A stretch of 64,000 nt of DNA from an uncultured Chitinophagaceae bacterium (GTDB lineage Bacteria > Bacteroidota > Bacteroidia > Chitinophagales > Chitinophagaceae). Position numbers and translations under genes: made by a program. Below the pieces are notes generated by a model. The model searched no databases, was not told where the DNA came from, and worked only from the letters and a program-made list of their open reading frames with translations. Below are positions 18,242-26,395 of this stretch, one piece after another. Within the stretch, counting starts at the first letter, position 1. The number at the start of each line of letters is the position of its first letter. Location: the NCBI GenBank assembly GCA_903895845.1, contig CAITVK010000053.1, positions 1 through 64,000 of the forward strand, read 5' to 3'.

Positions 18242-18249
18242 TATTTTTG
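18242..18249 (+). promoter_or_regulatory. Candidate -7 box of glmS
   Basis: TATTTTTG is an exact TAnnTTTG match and would give a leader of about 50 nt before glmS. No glmS ribozyme-like structure is apparent in that short leader. The -33 element is not clear. Confidence 0.35.
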
Positions 18250-18303
18250 TGTTAATAATGAATCAAAATAAAGGTATTTTAAATCATTAAATAAATATTT
18301 TCT

Positions 18304-20142
18304 ATGTGTGGAATAGTTGGTTACATCGGTCCAAGACAGGCTTATCCTGTCATTATCAAAGGATTGAAAAGATTGGAATACAGGGGTTATGATAGTAGTG
18401 GCGTAGCACTGATAGATGAAGGAAAGCTAAAAGTATATAAAAAGAAGGGCAAAGTAGCAGAGTTGGAGGACGAAGTGGTAGATAAAAACCTAAGTGCACA
18501 CATTGGCATTGGTCACACCCGTTGGGCTACCCACGGCGAACCGAGTGACCGCAATGCTCACCCTCACGTAAGTAATAGTGGCGAATTTGCAATGATACAT
18601 AATGGTATCATCGAGAATTATGTACCTATAAAAAATGATTTACTAAAGAAAGGATACACTTTTAAAAGTGATACCGACACCGAAGTACTCCTCAATTTTA
18701 TTGAAGATATCAAGAAGAATAACGACTGTTCGCTTGAGGCTGCTTTGCGTATTGCCTTGAAGCGGATAGTAGGGGCTTATTGTATTTTATTGATTGATCA
18801 AAATGATCCCGAAACAATCATTGCTGCCCGTAAAGGAAGCCCGTTGGTGATTGGTATTGGCAAAGGTGAACACTTTCTGGCTAGTGATGCTTCCCCCATT
18901 ATTGAATATACCAAGGAAGTAGTTTATGTAAACGACTATGAAATTGCGATTGTAAAAGCAGATGAACTGGTGTTGAAGAATCTAGGTAATGAAAAACAAA
19001 CACCATTCATTACCAAGCTCGATATGGAACTGGCAGCAATTGAAAAGGGTGGCTATGAACACTTTATGCTGAAGGAAATTCACGAACAGCCAGATACCAT
19101 CTTCGATTGTTTGCGTGGAAGGTTGTTGTCTAATACTGGACAAATAAACCTCAGTGGAATAGACAATAACATTGATGTTTTCAAGAATGCACAACGTATT
19201 GTGATGGTGGCTTGTGGCACGAGCTGGCACGCAGGATTGGTAGCAGAATATTTGTTTGAAGATTTATGCCGCATCAATGTAGAAGTAGAATATGCTAGTG
19301 AATTTCGGTATCGTAATCCTGTCATCAACAAAGGCGATGTGATTATCGCCATCTCTCAAAGTGGTGAAACTGCCGATACATTGGTTGCTTTGGAGAATGC
19401 CAAAGAACAAGGCGCCTTTATTTTTGGTGTAGTCAATGCGGTAGGTAGTAGTATTGCCCGTTTAAGCAATGCTGGTGCGTACACACACAGTGGTCCTGAA
19501 ATTGGGGTAGCCAGTACAAAAGCATTTACAGGGCAGTTGGCGGTGCTGGGTATGATGGCACTTAAAATTGCTTATGCAAAGGGTACCATTACCGAAGTAA
19601 GGTATATGGAACTGATAAAAGAATTGGAAGCAATACCAGAAAAGGTAAGAGAGATATTGGTTGATACAACTAATATTGAACGTATCGCAAAGAAATATAA
19701 AGATGCAACTGACTTCTTGTTCTTGGGTCGTGGATATAATTTCCCTGTTGCATTGGAAGGGGCTTTGAAGCTGAAAGAAGTCTCCTACATACACGCCGAA
19801 GGCTATCCTGCTGCGGAAATGAAACATGGTCCTATTGCATTGGTGGATGAAACATTGCCAGTCGTATTTGTTGCTACTAAGGATAAATACTACGAGAAAA
19901 TAGTGAGTAATGTACAAGAAATTAAGGCGAGGAAAGGTAAGGTGATTGCCGTTGCTACTTTCAGCGATTCTGTTATTCCAACAATGGCAGACGACACCAT
20001 GTTTGTGCCTGATACCGATGAGGTGATTGCCCCTTTGTTAAGTGTTGTTCCTTTACAATTGTTGAGTTATTATGTTGGTGTGGCAAAAGGCTTTGATGTT
20101 GATAAGCCAAGAAATCTTGCCAAGAGTGTAACAGTTGAATAA
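18304..20142 (+). CDS. glmS: Glutamine--fructose-6-phosphate aminotransferase (isomerizing)
   Basis: Makes glucosamine-6-phosphate from fructose-6-phosphate and glutamine, the entry to UDP-GlcNAc for peptidoglycan and LPS. Cys2 after Met1 is the N-terminal nucleophile (MCGIVGYIG), with RLEYRGYDSSG and HTRWATHG completing the glutaminase domain. Two SIS domains follow (VACGTSWHAG; ISQSGETADT; later FLGRGYNFPVALEGALKLKE), and the ending DKPRNLAKSVTVE is diagnostic. 612 aa is standard. A terminator-like hairpin separates it from the DUF4954 gene. Confidence 0.98.
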   Translation: MCGIVGYIGPRQAYPVIIKGLKRLEYRGYDSSGVALIDEGKLKVYKKKGKVAELEDEVVDKNLSAHIGIGHTRWATHGEPSDRNAHPHVSNSGEFAMIHNGIIENYVPIKNDLLKKGYTFKSDTDTEVLLNFIEDIKKNNDCSLEAALRIALKRIVGAYCILLIDQNDPETIIAARKGSPLVIGIGKGEHFLASDASPIIEYTKEVVYVNDYEIAIVKADELVLKNLGNEKQTPFITKLDMELAAIEKGGYEHFMLKEIHEQPDTIFDCLRGRLLSNTGQINLSGIDNNIDVFKNAQRIVMVACGTSWHAGLVAEYLFEDLCRINVEVEYASEFRYRNPVINKGDVIIAISQSGETADTLVALENAKEQGAFIFGVVNAVGSSIARLSNAGAYTHSGPEIGVASTKAFTGQLAVLGMMALKIAYAKGTITEVRYMELIKELEAIPEKVREILVDTTNIERIAKKYKDATDFLFLGRGYNFPVALEGALKLKEVSYIHAEGYPAAEMKHGPIALVDETLPVVFVATKDKYYEKIVSNVQEIKARKGKVIAVATFSDSVIPTMADDTMFVPDTDEVIAPLLSVVPLQLLSYYVGVAKGFDVDKPRNLAKSVTVE

Positions 20143-20157
20143 ATAAATCTGCAAACT

Positions 20158-20209
20158 TGTACCGAAAAGCATTGAGAAACAAAACTTGCTCTTCGGTACA
20201 GTTTTTTAT
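20158..20209 (+). terminator. Hairpin terminator after glmS
   Basis: TGTACCGAA pairs with TTCGGTACA (arms 20158-20166 and 20192-20200), an inner AGCA/TGCT adds to the stem, and a T6 tract follows. Confidence 0.8.
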
Positions 20210-20243
20210 ATAGATTGCTTGTTGGTTAATTAAATAAGGTTTT

Positions 20244-22481
20244 ATGCCCCAGAACGCTATCGTTAAAACGCCCATCAGTCAGTTGGGATATGGTTTTATC
20301 CCTGATGAATACCTTAAGGAAGGACAAGATGAATATTTATATCGTAACCTGCAGAATAGGAGTGGTATTGTTTACAGACATTTAACAGCCTTTGAAATAG
20401 AAGGCCTTGTTCGCAACAATAATACAAGTGACAACTGGAATAACATCTTCGTTTCCGACTTCTTCAACCCCTCTTTGGTTAAGAATTGTAAGTTCTATGG
20501 CTTGGTTAGGATCAGTAAGCTAGAACCTTTCTTCCTCGACTTCAGCGATTTGAAAGTGCCGGTTGGGCTGTATAATTCTACAATCATCAGTTCGGATATT
20601 GGCGACAATGTATGTATTGATAACGTAAATTATTTATCACACCAGATTATTGGCAATGAAGTAATTATCAATAATGTAAATGAATTGGTTACGACCAATC
20701 ACGCTAAGTTTGGGAATGGGATTATCAAGCAAGGGGAAGATGAAAGCGTTCGGATTTGGCTGGAATTATGTAATGAAAATGGCGGACGCAGCGTAATACC
20801 TTTCAATGATATGCTGCCTGGTGATGCTTATATGTGGAGTAAATACCGGGATGATACCGCATTACTTGATAAATTTAAAGAGTTTACCGAGCAACAATAT
20901 CGTGATGAGAGAGGGTACTACGGTAAGATAGGCGCAAGAACGGTTATCAAGAATTGTAGTATCATTAAGGATGTCTGGATAGGAGAGGACGCCTACATAA
21001 AGGGAGCTAATAAACTAAAGAATCTAACCATTAATTCCGGTCCGAAAGGGTTGACACAGATAGGAGAGGGTGTAGAACTGGTTAATGGTATCATTGGTTT
21101 TGGTTGCAGGATATTCTACGGGGTAAAAGCTGTGCGGTTTGTGATGGCTTCCAATTCGCAGTTGAAGTATGGCGCAAGGTTAATCAATTCTTATTTGGGT
21201 AATAATGCAACAATCTCTTGTTGCGAGGTTTTGAATTCACTCATTTTCCCCGCACACGAACAACACCACAATAACTCATTTTTATGTGCGGCTCTTATCA
21301 TGGGGCAAAGTAATATTGCTGCGGGTGCTACCATCGGAAGCAATCATAACAGTAGGGGAGCGGATGGTGAGATAATTGCTAACAGGGGTTTCTGGCCAGG
21401 GTTGTGTGTCAGTTTGAAACATAACAGCAAATTTGCTTCTTATACAATGATCTCTAAGGGAGATTATCCGGCAGAACTAAATGTTACCATTCCTTTTTCG
21501 CTGATCACCAATGATGTTTCCAATGATAAACTAGTAATCATGCCGGGCTATTGGTTCATGTATAATATGTATGCAATTGCCCGCAATACCTGGAAATACC
21601 AAGACAGGGACAAACGTGTTGACAAGATACAAAACATTGAATATGAATTTCTAGCGCCAGATACGATCAATGAATTGTTTGATAGTTTAGTATTTATAGA
21701 AAAGGCGATTGGTAAAGCTTTTTTGTTGAAAGAAGAGTTGCTGACACCAGCAACAACAGACGAGGAATTGATTGCAATTGGGAAGAAATTATTAGATGAA
21801 CATAATCCTGTTGTGCATCAATTGGAAGTGATGGCAGAGGGGTTTGAGAACTCAAAAAGGCAAACTGTAATTATAAAAGCACCAAAGGCCTATTATCTTT
21901 TTAAGGAGTTGATTACTTATTATGGCAGTTGTCAGTTGATTAATTTCATCAAGACTCACTCCTTCAAAACGTTGGAAGATGTGATACATGTACTATCTGG
22001 CAAACTGAAACGGAAGCAATGGGTTAATATAGGAGGTCAATTGTTATTGAAAGATGAGGTGGAGCAGTTTAAACAACACGTGAAGGATGGAAAAATACAG
22101 GGTTGGGATGGCGTGCACCATTGGTATGCAGAAAAAGGTACACATTACACCGAGCAAAAGTTGAAGCATGCATTGGCAAGCCTTGCAGAGATTAAAAACA
22201 TCAATTTAAAGCAAATTGATGCTGCCTATTTGAATGATTTGATAGATGAGGCAATTGCTACAAAAGAATGGATTACCAATAGTATATTCGAATCGAGGGC
22301 TAAAGATTACGATAACCCATATCGTGCCATGGTTTATGAAAATGAGGCGGAAATGGAAAGTGTAGTAGGCAGGCTGGAGGATAATACATTCATCAATCAA
22401 CAAATAGCAGAACTGGCTGCTTTCAAAAATGAAATGAGTGAACTTAAGAAGAGATATAAGCTAGAAATGGCTACTTTGTAG
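20244..22481 (+). CDS. DUF4954 family protein with left-handed beta-helix repeats
   Basis: 745 aa, no signal peptide. The first two thirds carry many imperfect hexapeptide repeats of the LbH kind (for example VIKNCSIIKDVWIGEDAYIKG and ARLINSYLGNNATISCCEVLNS), followed by IMGQSNIAAGATIGSNHNSRGADGE, the most recognisable DUF4954 stretch. Such coils occur in acyl- and nucleotidyl-transferases of hexosamine metabolism such as GlmU and LpxA. The C-terminal third is helical and charged. It lies 101 bp downstream of glmS in the same direction but beyond a terminator. The function of DUF4954 is not established; a sugar-nucleotide or acyl-transfer role is inference from fold and context. Confidence 0.87.
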   Translation: MPQNAIVKTPISQLGYGFIPDEYLKEGQDEYLYRNLQNRSGIVYRHLTAFEIEGLVRNNNTSDNWNNIFVSDFFNPSLVKNCKFYGLVRISKLEPFFLDFSDLKVPVGLYNSTIISSDIGDNVCIDNVNYLSHQIIGNEVIINNVNELVTTNHAKFGNGIIKQGEDESVRIWLELCNENGGRSVIPFNDMLPGDAYMWSKYRDDTALLDKFKEFTEQQYRDERGYYGKIGARTVIKNCSIIKDVWIGEDAYIKGANKLKNLTINSGPKGLTQIGEGVELVNGIIGFGCRIFYGVKAVRFVMASNSQLKYGARLINSYLGNNATISCCEVLNSLIFPAHEQHHNNSFLCAALIMGQSNIAAGATIGSNHNSRGADGEIIANRGFWPGLCVSLKHNSKFASYTMISKGDYPAELNVTIPFSLITNDVSNDKLVIMPGYWFMYNMYAIARNTWKYQDRDKRVDKIQNIEYEFLAPDTINELFDSLVFIEKAIGKAFLLKEELLTPATTDEELIAIGKKLLDEHNPVVHQLEVMAEGFENSKRQTVIIKAPKAYYLFKELITYYGSCQLINFIKTHSFKTLEDVIHVLSGKLKRKQWVNIGGQLLLKDEVEQFKQHVKDGKIQGWDGVHHWYAEKGTHYTEQKLKHALASLAEIKNINLKQIDAAYLNDLIDEAIATKEWITNSIFESRAKDYDNPYRAMVYENEAEMESVVGRLEDNTFINQQIAELAAFKNEMSELKKRYKLEMATL

Positions 22482-22518
22482 TGATAGTTCTCTAGAAATA
22501 AGCTTATCTTTTATTGAT

Positions 22519-22586
22519 AAAAAGCGATCAGTGCAATGGTTCAGTTTGCCCCTCTCAAACTGAGTATTGTCACTAACCGCTTTTTA
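22519..22586. terminator. Long bidirectional hairpin after DUF4954
   Basis: AAAAAGCG at 22519 pairs with CGCTTTTT at 22579, continued by CAGTG/CACT and TCAGTTTG/CAAACTGA around a small loop. It lies between convergent genes with A- and T-runs on the outside. Confidence 0.8.
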
Positions 22587-22596
22587 TTTTCTTTTG

Positions 22597-22941
22597 TTAA
22601 TCTTCCTTTTCTCCCCAAGTTCTGCAACGGCTTCTCCAGTTTTGTTTGAAGCTTTCCCTTTCCTCAGGCGTCATGTTCTGCCATTTCTCCTTCAACTCCC
22701 TGCCTTTACCCCTAAAACCACATCCTCCAATACAACCATGACCACGCCCCCTGAATCCTCCAAACAATAACTTACTCAGCACAAATATTCCCAATGCCTG
22801 ACAGTAAGTGATTGCCTTTATCCCCAATACAACCACTAATATGTGATTCCACAAGGTCATTATCACAAAACCTAGAGCTACTATTGCCAATGCAGCACAA
22901 GCCACCATTCCAATTGCTTTTTTGAACCAAAACCTTTTCAT
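22597..22941 (-). CDS. Small membrane protein co-transcribed with an ECF sigma factor
   Basis: 114 aa. Two hydrophobic segments (about residues 9-32 and 36-58) are followed by a Gly/Arg/Cys-rich turn GGFRGRGHGCIGGCGFRGKG and a charged helix WQNMTPEERESFKQNW that resembles the LTxxQR-like helices of Spy/CpxP-type proteins. It begins 18 bp after the sigma factor gene, so it is probably its regulatory or target partner. A role as anti-sigma or as envelope-stress effector is a guess; no known anti-sigma domain is visible. Convergent with DUF4954. Confidence 0.75.
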   Translation of the reverse strand: MKRFWFKKAIGMVACAALAIVALGFVIMTLWNHILVVVLGIKAITYCQALGIFVLSKLLFGGFRGRGHGCIGGCGFRGKGRELKEKWQNMTPEERESFKQNWRSRCRTWGEKED

Positions 22942-22959
22942 AAAATTTGTTTTAATAGA

Positions 22960-23538
22960 TTAATAATTTAATAATTCATCGCGCAGTACTTGCAATCTCT
23001 CTCTCAAGTGCAGTACAGCATACCTTTTTCTGGATAGCAACGTGTTCACAGTCACGCCAGTTTGTTCGGCAATTTCTTTAAATGATACACCTTCCAACTC
23101 ATTCAGGACGAATACTTGTTTTTGCTCTGCCGGCAGTTCGTCCAATGCGGTATTGAGGGTTTCCCAAAAGAGGCTTCTCAGATAAGAAGTTTCGGGAGTA
23201 TCATCCAGATCGGATAATAAATCCGTCCAGCCAAGCATATCATCCTCATTGGATGAAGGATATAAATCATCCAATAATTCGGGTTTATGTTTACGTTGCA
23301 CATCAACAATCCGGTTTCGTGCTACCCGGAATAGCCACGCCGTCAGTTGCTCAATTGGTTGTGTATTGCCGGCGAGCTGATAGAATACATCTTGCAAAAT
23401 GTCTTCTGCATCCGCATCATTGCCAATACGCTTTCTAATAAAACCCAATAATCGCTTGCTATAATTGCCAATGATTCCCGCAATATTGCGTCCCCGTTCT
23501 TCTGCCATTAAAGCATTTATATTTAATGCCGCTTCCAT
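22960..23538 (-). CDS. ECF-type RNA polymerase sigma factor
   Basis: 192 aa. Region 2 is clear (DAEDILQDVFYQLAG and LTAWLFRVARNRIVDVQRK), and region 4 at the end (ELPAEQKQVFVLNELEGVSFKEIAEQTGVTVNTLLSRKRYAVLHLRERL) has the helix-turn-helix. There is an acidic linker between them (LYPSSNEDDMLGWTDLLSDLDD). It leads a two-gene unit with the small membrane protein 18 bp downstream. Upstream, 64 bp from its start, lies a 42-bp tandem array shared with the divergent EI24 gene. The target regulon is unknown. Confidence 0.92.
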   Translation of the reverse strand: MEAALNINALMAEERGRNIAGIIGNYSKRLLGFIRKRIGNDADAEDILQDVFYQLAGNTQPIEQLTAWLFRVARNRIVDVQRKHKPELLDDLYPSSNEDDMLGWTDLLSDLDDTPETSYLRSLFWETLNTALDELPAEQKQVFVLNELEGVSFKEIAEQTGVTVNTLLSRKRYAVLHLRERLQVLRDELLNY

Positions 23539-23601
23539 ATAAAGAGAAGACGGATAGTGATTGAAAATATTTTAATTCATAAAAAATTAGTTCTTTTACC
23601 A

Positions 23602-23787
23602 AAGAGTAAAATTCTTATTGTTAATAAAGACATTTTTTTTTGCAATAAGAAGGTTCTTATTATCAATAAGGACTTTGTTTTTCCTAATAAGAAGGTTCTT
23701 ATTACCAATAAGGACCTTGTTTTTCCTAATAAGAAGGTTCTTATTACCAATAAAGACCTTGTTTTTCCTAATAAGAAGGTTCTTATT
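23602..23787. repeat. 42-bp tandem array with internal hairpins (21-bp half units)
   Basis: Full copies at 23644, 23686 and 23728 are 42 bp each and nearly identical, with a diverged copy before (23602) and a partial one after (23770). Each contains AATAAGAA-GG-TTCTTATT, an 8-bp stem with a 2-nt loop. The two 21-bp halves of a unit resemble each other (both start AATAAG), so the basic quantum is 21 bp. The array lies between divergent starts: 64 bp from the sigma gene and about 140 bp from EI24. ORFs are open through it on both strands only because 42 is a multiple of three. The rest of the 390-bp gap holds nothing else I can name. Confidence 0.92.
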
Positions 23788-23928
23788 TGGTGCTTTTAGC
23801 GATTTCTTAAGTCTAAAAGAGCTTAAAAATCGTATTAGAGTCTTAAGCTTTCGCAAAACTTTAATGTACTCCGAACGCCTTACCACTTAAAAACCTAACT
23901 TGCAAGCACTAAAATAACAACATTCATT

Positions 23929-24687
23929 TTGCTGAAAGAAATTATTATCGCTTTACAGGCTTACTACAGGGCGCACCTGTTTATAAAACAACACAAACTT
24001 TGGTTGTGGATACTCATACCTGGCATCGTTTATACGCTTTTATTTCTTTTCAGTATGCACTATTTTGGGGCAACTTGTAATCAATTTATTGAATGGCTCA
24101 GCTTAAAGACAGGTTTAAAGAATTGGTTGGATAAAATAGATAGCGGCTTTCTTGGTTTCCTGTTTACACTGGGCAGTTTGATATTATGGCTCGTGATGAT
24201 GCTGTTTTATTTCTCACTTTTCAAATATATCTTCCTAATTATTGGCTCTCCCATATTTGCTTTCTTGAGTGAAAAGACGGAAGCCATTCTTCTAGGGAAA
24301 GAATATCCTTTCAAAATTGCTGACTTAGCTAAAGATATTTTCAGGGGTAGCTGGGTAGCTTCCCGTAATGCTTTATGGCAATCTGTTTATATGCTGTGTA
24401 TCCTTATTGTTAGCGTTATTCCCGCTGTGGGATGGCTTACTCCTGTAATGGCCGTTTTGGTAGAATGCTACTATTTCGGCTTTTCTATGCTCGATTATAG
24501 TATGGAACGTAATAATAAAACAACCAGTGAGAGTCTTGCATTCATTGGTCAGCACAAGGGATTAGCAATAGGCAATGGCATTGTTTTTTATATTTTAAAC
24601 CTCACCGTTATAGGATGTGTGATTGCCCCTGCTTATGCTGTAGTGGCTGCTACATTAAGCATTGTTGCTGTAAAAGAAGGAAAATAA
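23929..24687 (+). CDS. EI24 domain-containing membrane protein (CysZ-like)
   Basis: 252 aa with five or six hydrophobic segments. The central part LFKYIFLIIGSPIFAFLSEKTEAILLG and the later VECYYFGFSMLDYSMER are characteristic of the EI24/CysZ family (PF07264), where CysZ is a sulfate permease. Whether this protein moves sulfate is unknown, and no cys genes lie nearby. The start is TTG at 23929; the frame has no upstream ATG and the next Met is deep in the first helix, so TTG is needed to keep the conserved N-terminus. Confidence 0.85.
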   Translation: MLKEIIIALQAYYRAHLFIKQHKLWLWILIPGIVYTLLFLFSMHYFGATCNQFIEWLSLKTGLKNWLDKIDSGFLGFLFTLGSLILWLVMMLFYFSLFKYIFLIIGSPIFAFLSEKTEAILLGKEYPFKIADLAKDIFRGSWVASRNALWQSVYMLCILIVSVIPAVGWLTPVMAVLVECYYFGFSMLDYSMERNNKTTSESLAFIGQHKGLAIGNGIVFYILNLTVIGCVIAPAYAVVAATLSIVAVKEGK

Positions 24688-24692
24688 ACGAC

Positions 24693-24797
24693 GCCACAGA
24701 GACACAAAGGCAGAAAGAAGCATAAAGAAACCCTTTAATCCTTTCTTTTTTTTCTTCCTCTTCTTCGTGCAACTTAGAGACTTAGTGTCTTTGTGGC
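24693..24797. repeat. Imperfect inverted repeat between EI24 and methyltransferase genes
   Basis: GCCACAGAGACAC (24693-24705) and GTGTCTTTGTGGC (24785-24797) are complementary with one mismatch. Both arms are versions of the CCACAGAGACACA-type sequence, which I recall as a dispersed repeat in many bacterial genomes. The second arm ends 14 nt before the methyltransferase start. Confidence 0.6.
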
Positions 24798-24811
24798 AAA
24801 AACAAAAAACT

Positions 24812-25516
24812 ATGCGCTTAGGCAATATACATTTAATTCCCATTTTTTTGCATGAAGATGCCATTGAAACAATTCCGCCTTATGTGTTGGATGCCGTGAA
24901 ACAATGCAATGTATTTTTTGTAGAAAATGAAAAGACGGCACGACGTTACCTAAAACGTTTATGGAAAGAAATGGTGATTGACGACTATAAATGGTACGCC
25001 ATCCATAAAGCTGAAGAGCAGGTTTTACAGGCTTTTGCAAATCATATTAAAGATGGAGATACCATTGGAATCATCAGTGAAGCTGGTTGCCCTTGTATTG
25101 CAGACCCTGGTCAAATTCTAGTTAATAAGGCTCAACAATTAGGTGCAGTAATCAAACCATTGGTTGGACCTAGTTCTATTCTATTGGCATTGATGGCTAG
25201 TGGAATGAATGGACAACAGTTTCAGTTTAATGGGTACTTACCTATAGATAACTTAGAGCGAAAGAAAGCCATAAAGGAATTGGAAAACTATTCTGCAAGA
25301 AATAATTGCACGCAGATATTTATAGAGACTCCTTTTCGTAACAATCAATTGATAAAAGAAATACTACAAACCTGCAAGGAGACTACAAGACTGTGTATTG
25401 CAGTGGATATTACAGCAACATCCGAGGTAATACAAACTAAAACTGTAAAACAATGGAATGCACAAACACTGGACTTTCATAAGCGACTAGCAATCTTCTT
25501 ACTGAGTGCTGGGTAA
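24812..25516 (+). CDS. RsmI-like SAM-dependent methyltransferase (tetrapyrrole-methylase fold)
   Basis: The fold of RsmI (16S rRNA C1402 2'-O-methyltransferase) is recognisable: IGIISEAGCPCIADPGQ corresponds to the SDAGTPxxxDPG motif, and VIKPLVGPSSILLALMASGM to the second SAM-binding stretch, followed by FQFNGYLP and IFIETPFRNNQLI. The N-terminal GTPIGNLxD-like motif of true RsmI is replaced by GNIHLIPIFLHEDA, so this is a divergent paralogue, of a type I recall from other Bacteroidota. The track ORF begins at 24767, but the first 15 residues are encoded by the repeat arm; the ATG at 24812 (MRLGNIHLIP) is the better start. Substrate unknown. Confidence 0.85.
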   Translation: MRLGNIHLIPIFLHEDAIETIPPYVLDAVKQCNVFFVENEKTARRYLKRLWKEMVIDDYKWYAIHKAEEQVLQAFANHIKDGDTIGIISEAGCPCIADPGQILVNKAQQLGAVIKPLVGPSSILLALMASGMNGQQFQFNGYLPIDNLERKKAIKELENYSARNNCTQIFIETPFRNNQLIKEILQTCKETTRLCIAVDITATSEVIQTKTVKQWNAQTLDFHKRLAIFLLSAG

Positions 25517-25518
25517 AA

Positions 25519-25562
25519 GAAAAAGGCTTAAACTTCATTATGAAATTTAAGCCTTTCTTTTA
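25519..25562. terminator. Bidirectional terminator, methyltransferase/sdhB
   Basis: AAAGGCTTAAA and TTTAAGCCTTT form an 11-bp stem around CTTCATTATGAAA, bordered by A-rich and T-rich runs; it separates convergent genes. Confidence 0.85.
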
Positions 25563-25580
25563 TGTTGTAATTGAAGAATC

Positions 25581-26342
25581 TTAGTTGGAAGTCAAGCTAG
25601 CCAATAAGTATTCTTGATTCAATCTTGCAATGTTAGACAGAGAGATTTCTTTAGGACAAGTCGCTTCGCAAGCACCAGTGTTGGTACAAGCACCAAATCC
25701 TTCTTTATCCATCTGGGCAACCATATTCATTACACGGCTCTGACGTTCAGGCTCACCTTGTGGCAACAAAGCCAGATGAGAAACTTTCGCACTCAAGAAC
25801 AACATGGCACTACTGTTTTTACAAGCAGCCACACAAGCTCCACAACCAATACACATGGCAGCAGCAAAAGAAGCATCTGCATCGTTTTTGTTAATTGGAA
25901 GTGAGTTGCCATCTACTGCATTACCCGTATTTACGCTCACATAACCACCTGCTTGGATGATACGGTCAAACGATGTTCTGTCAACCACTAAGTCTTTCAA
26001 CACAGGGAAAGCTTGTGCTCTCCAAGGCTCTACAGTGATGGTATCGCCATCATTGAAAGCCCTCATGTGCAACTGACAAGTTGTATTTGCTTGCCAAGGA
26101 CCATGCGGTTTGCCATCAATATACATAGAACACATACCACAGATACCTTCACGGCAATCATGGTCAAAAGCAATTGGTTCTTTGTCTTCTTGAATCAATT
26201 GTTCGTTCAAAACATCAAACATCTCCAAGAAAGACATCTCTTGAGAAATATCTTTTACTTGATATGTTACAAATTCACCAGCAGTGTTTGTATTTTGCTG
26301 ACGCCAAACTTTCAGTGTAAGATTTATGCCTTTGTGTTCCAT
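25581..26342 (-). CDS. sdhB: Succinate dehydrogenase/fumarate reductase iron-sulfur subunit
   Basis: Carries electrons from the FAD subunit to the quinone site through three iron-sulfur clusters. Their ligands are visible: [15 protein letters not shown] for [2Fe-2S], [16 protein letters not shown] and [15 protein letters not shown] for the other two. 253 aa, cytoplasmic face of the inner membrane. Last gene of sdhCAB, 53 bp after sdhA. Confidence 0.97.
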   Translation of the reverse strand: MEHKGINLTLKVWRQQNTNTAGEFVTYQVKDISQEMSFLEMFDVLNEQLIQEDKEPIAFDHDCREGICGMCSMYIDGKPHGPWQANTTCQLHMRAFNDGDTITVEPWRAQAFPVLKDLVVDRTSFDRIIQAGGYVSVNTGNAVDGNSLPINKNDADASFAAAMCIGCGACVAACKNSSAMLFLSAKVSHLALLPQGEPERQSRVMNMVAQMDKEGFGACTNTGACEATCPKEISLSNIARLNQEYLLASLTSN

Positions 26343-26395
26343 ATACTCTATTTACCAATCCCGAGGGAAAGATGTATTTTAATATGTTTTAAAAT

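Noticed and set aside
18250-18303. glmS ribozyme or other riboswitch before glmS
   Set aside because: Only about 50 nt of AT-rich leader without the required pseudoknot elements.
23557-23886. ORFs of 80-96 aa on both strands through the 42-bp array, with 14-residue peptide repeats
   Set aside because: They exist on opposite strands at once and follow from a unit length divisible by three; no start signals or family resemblance.
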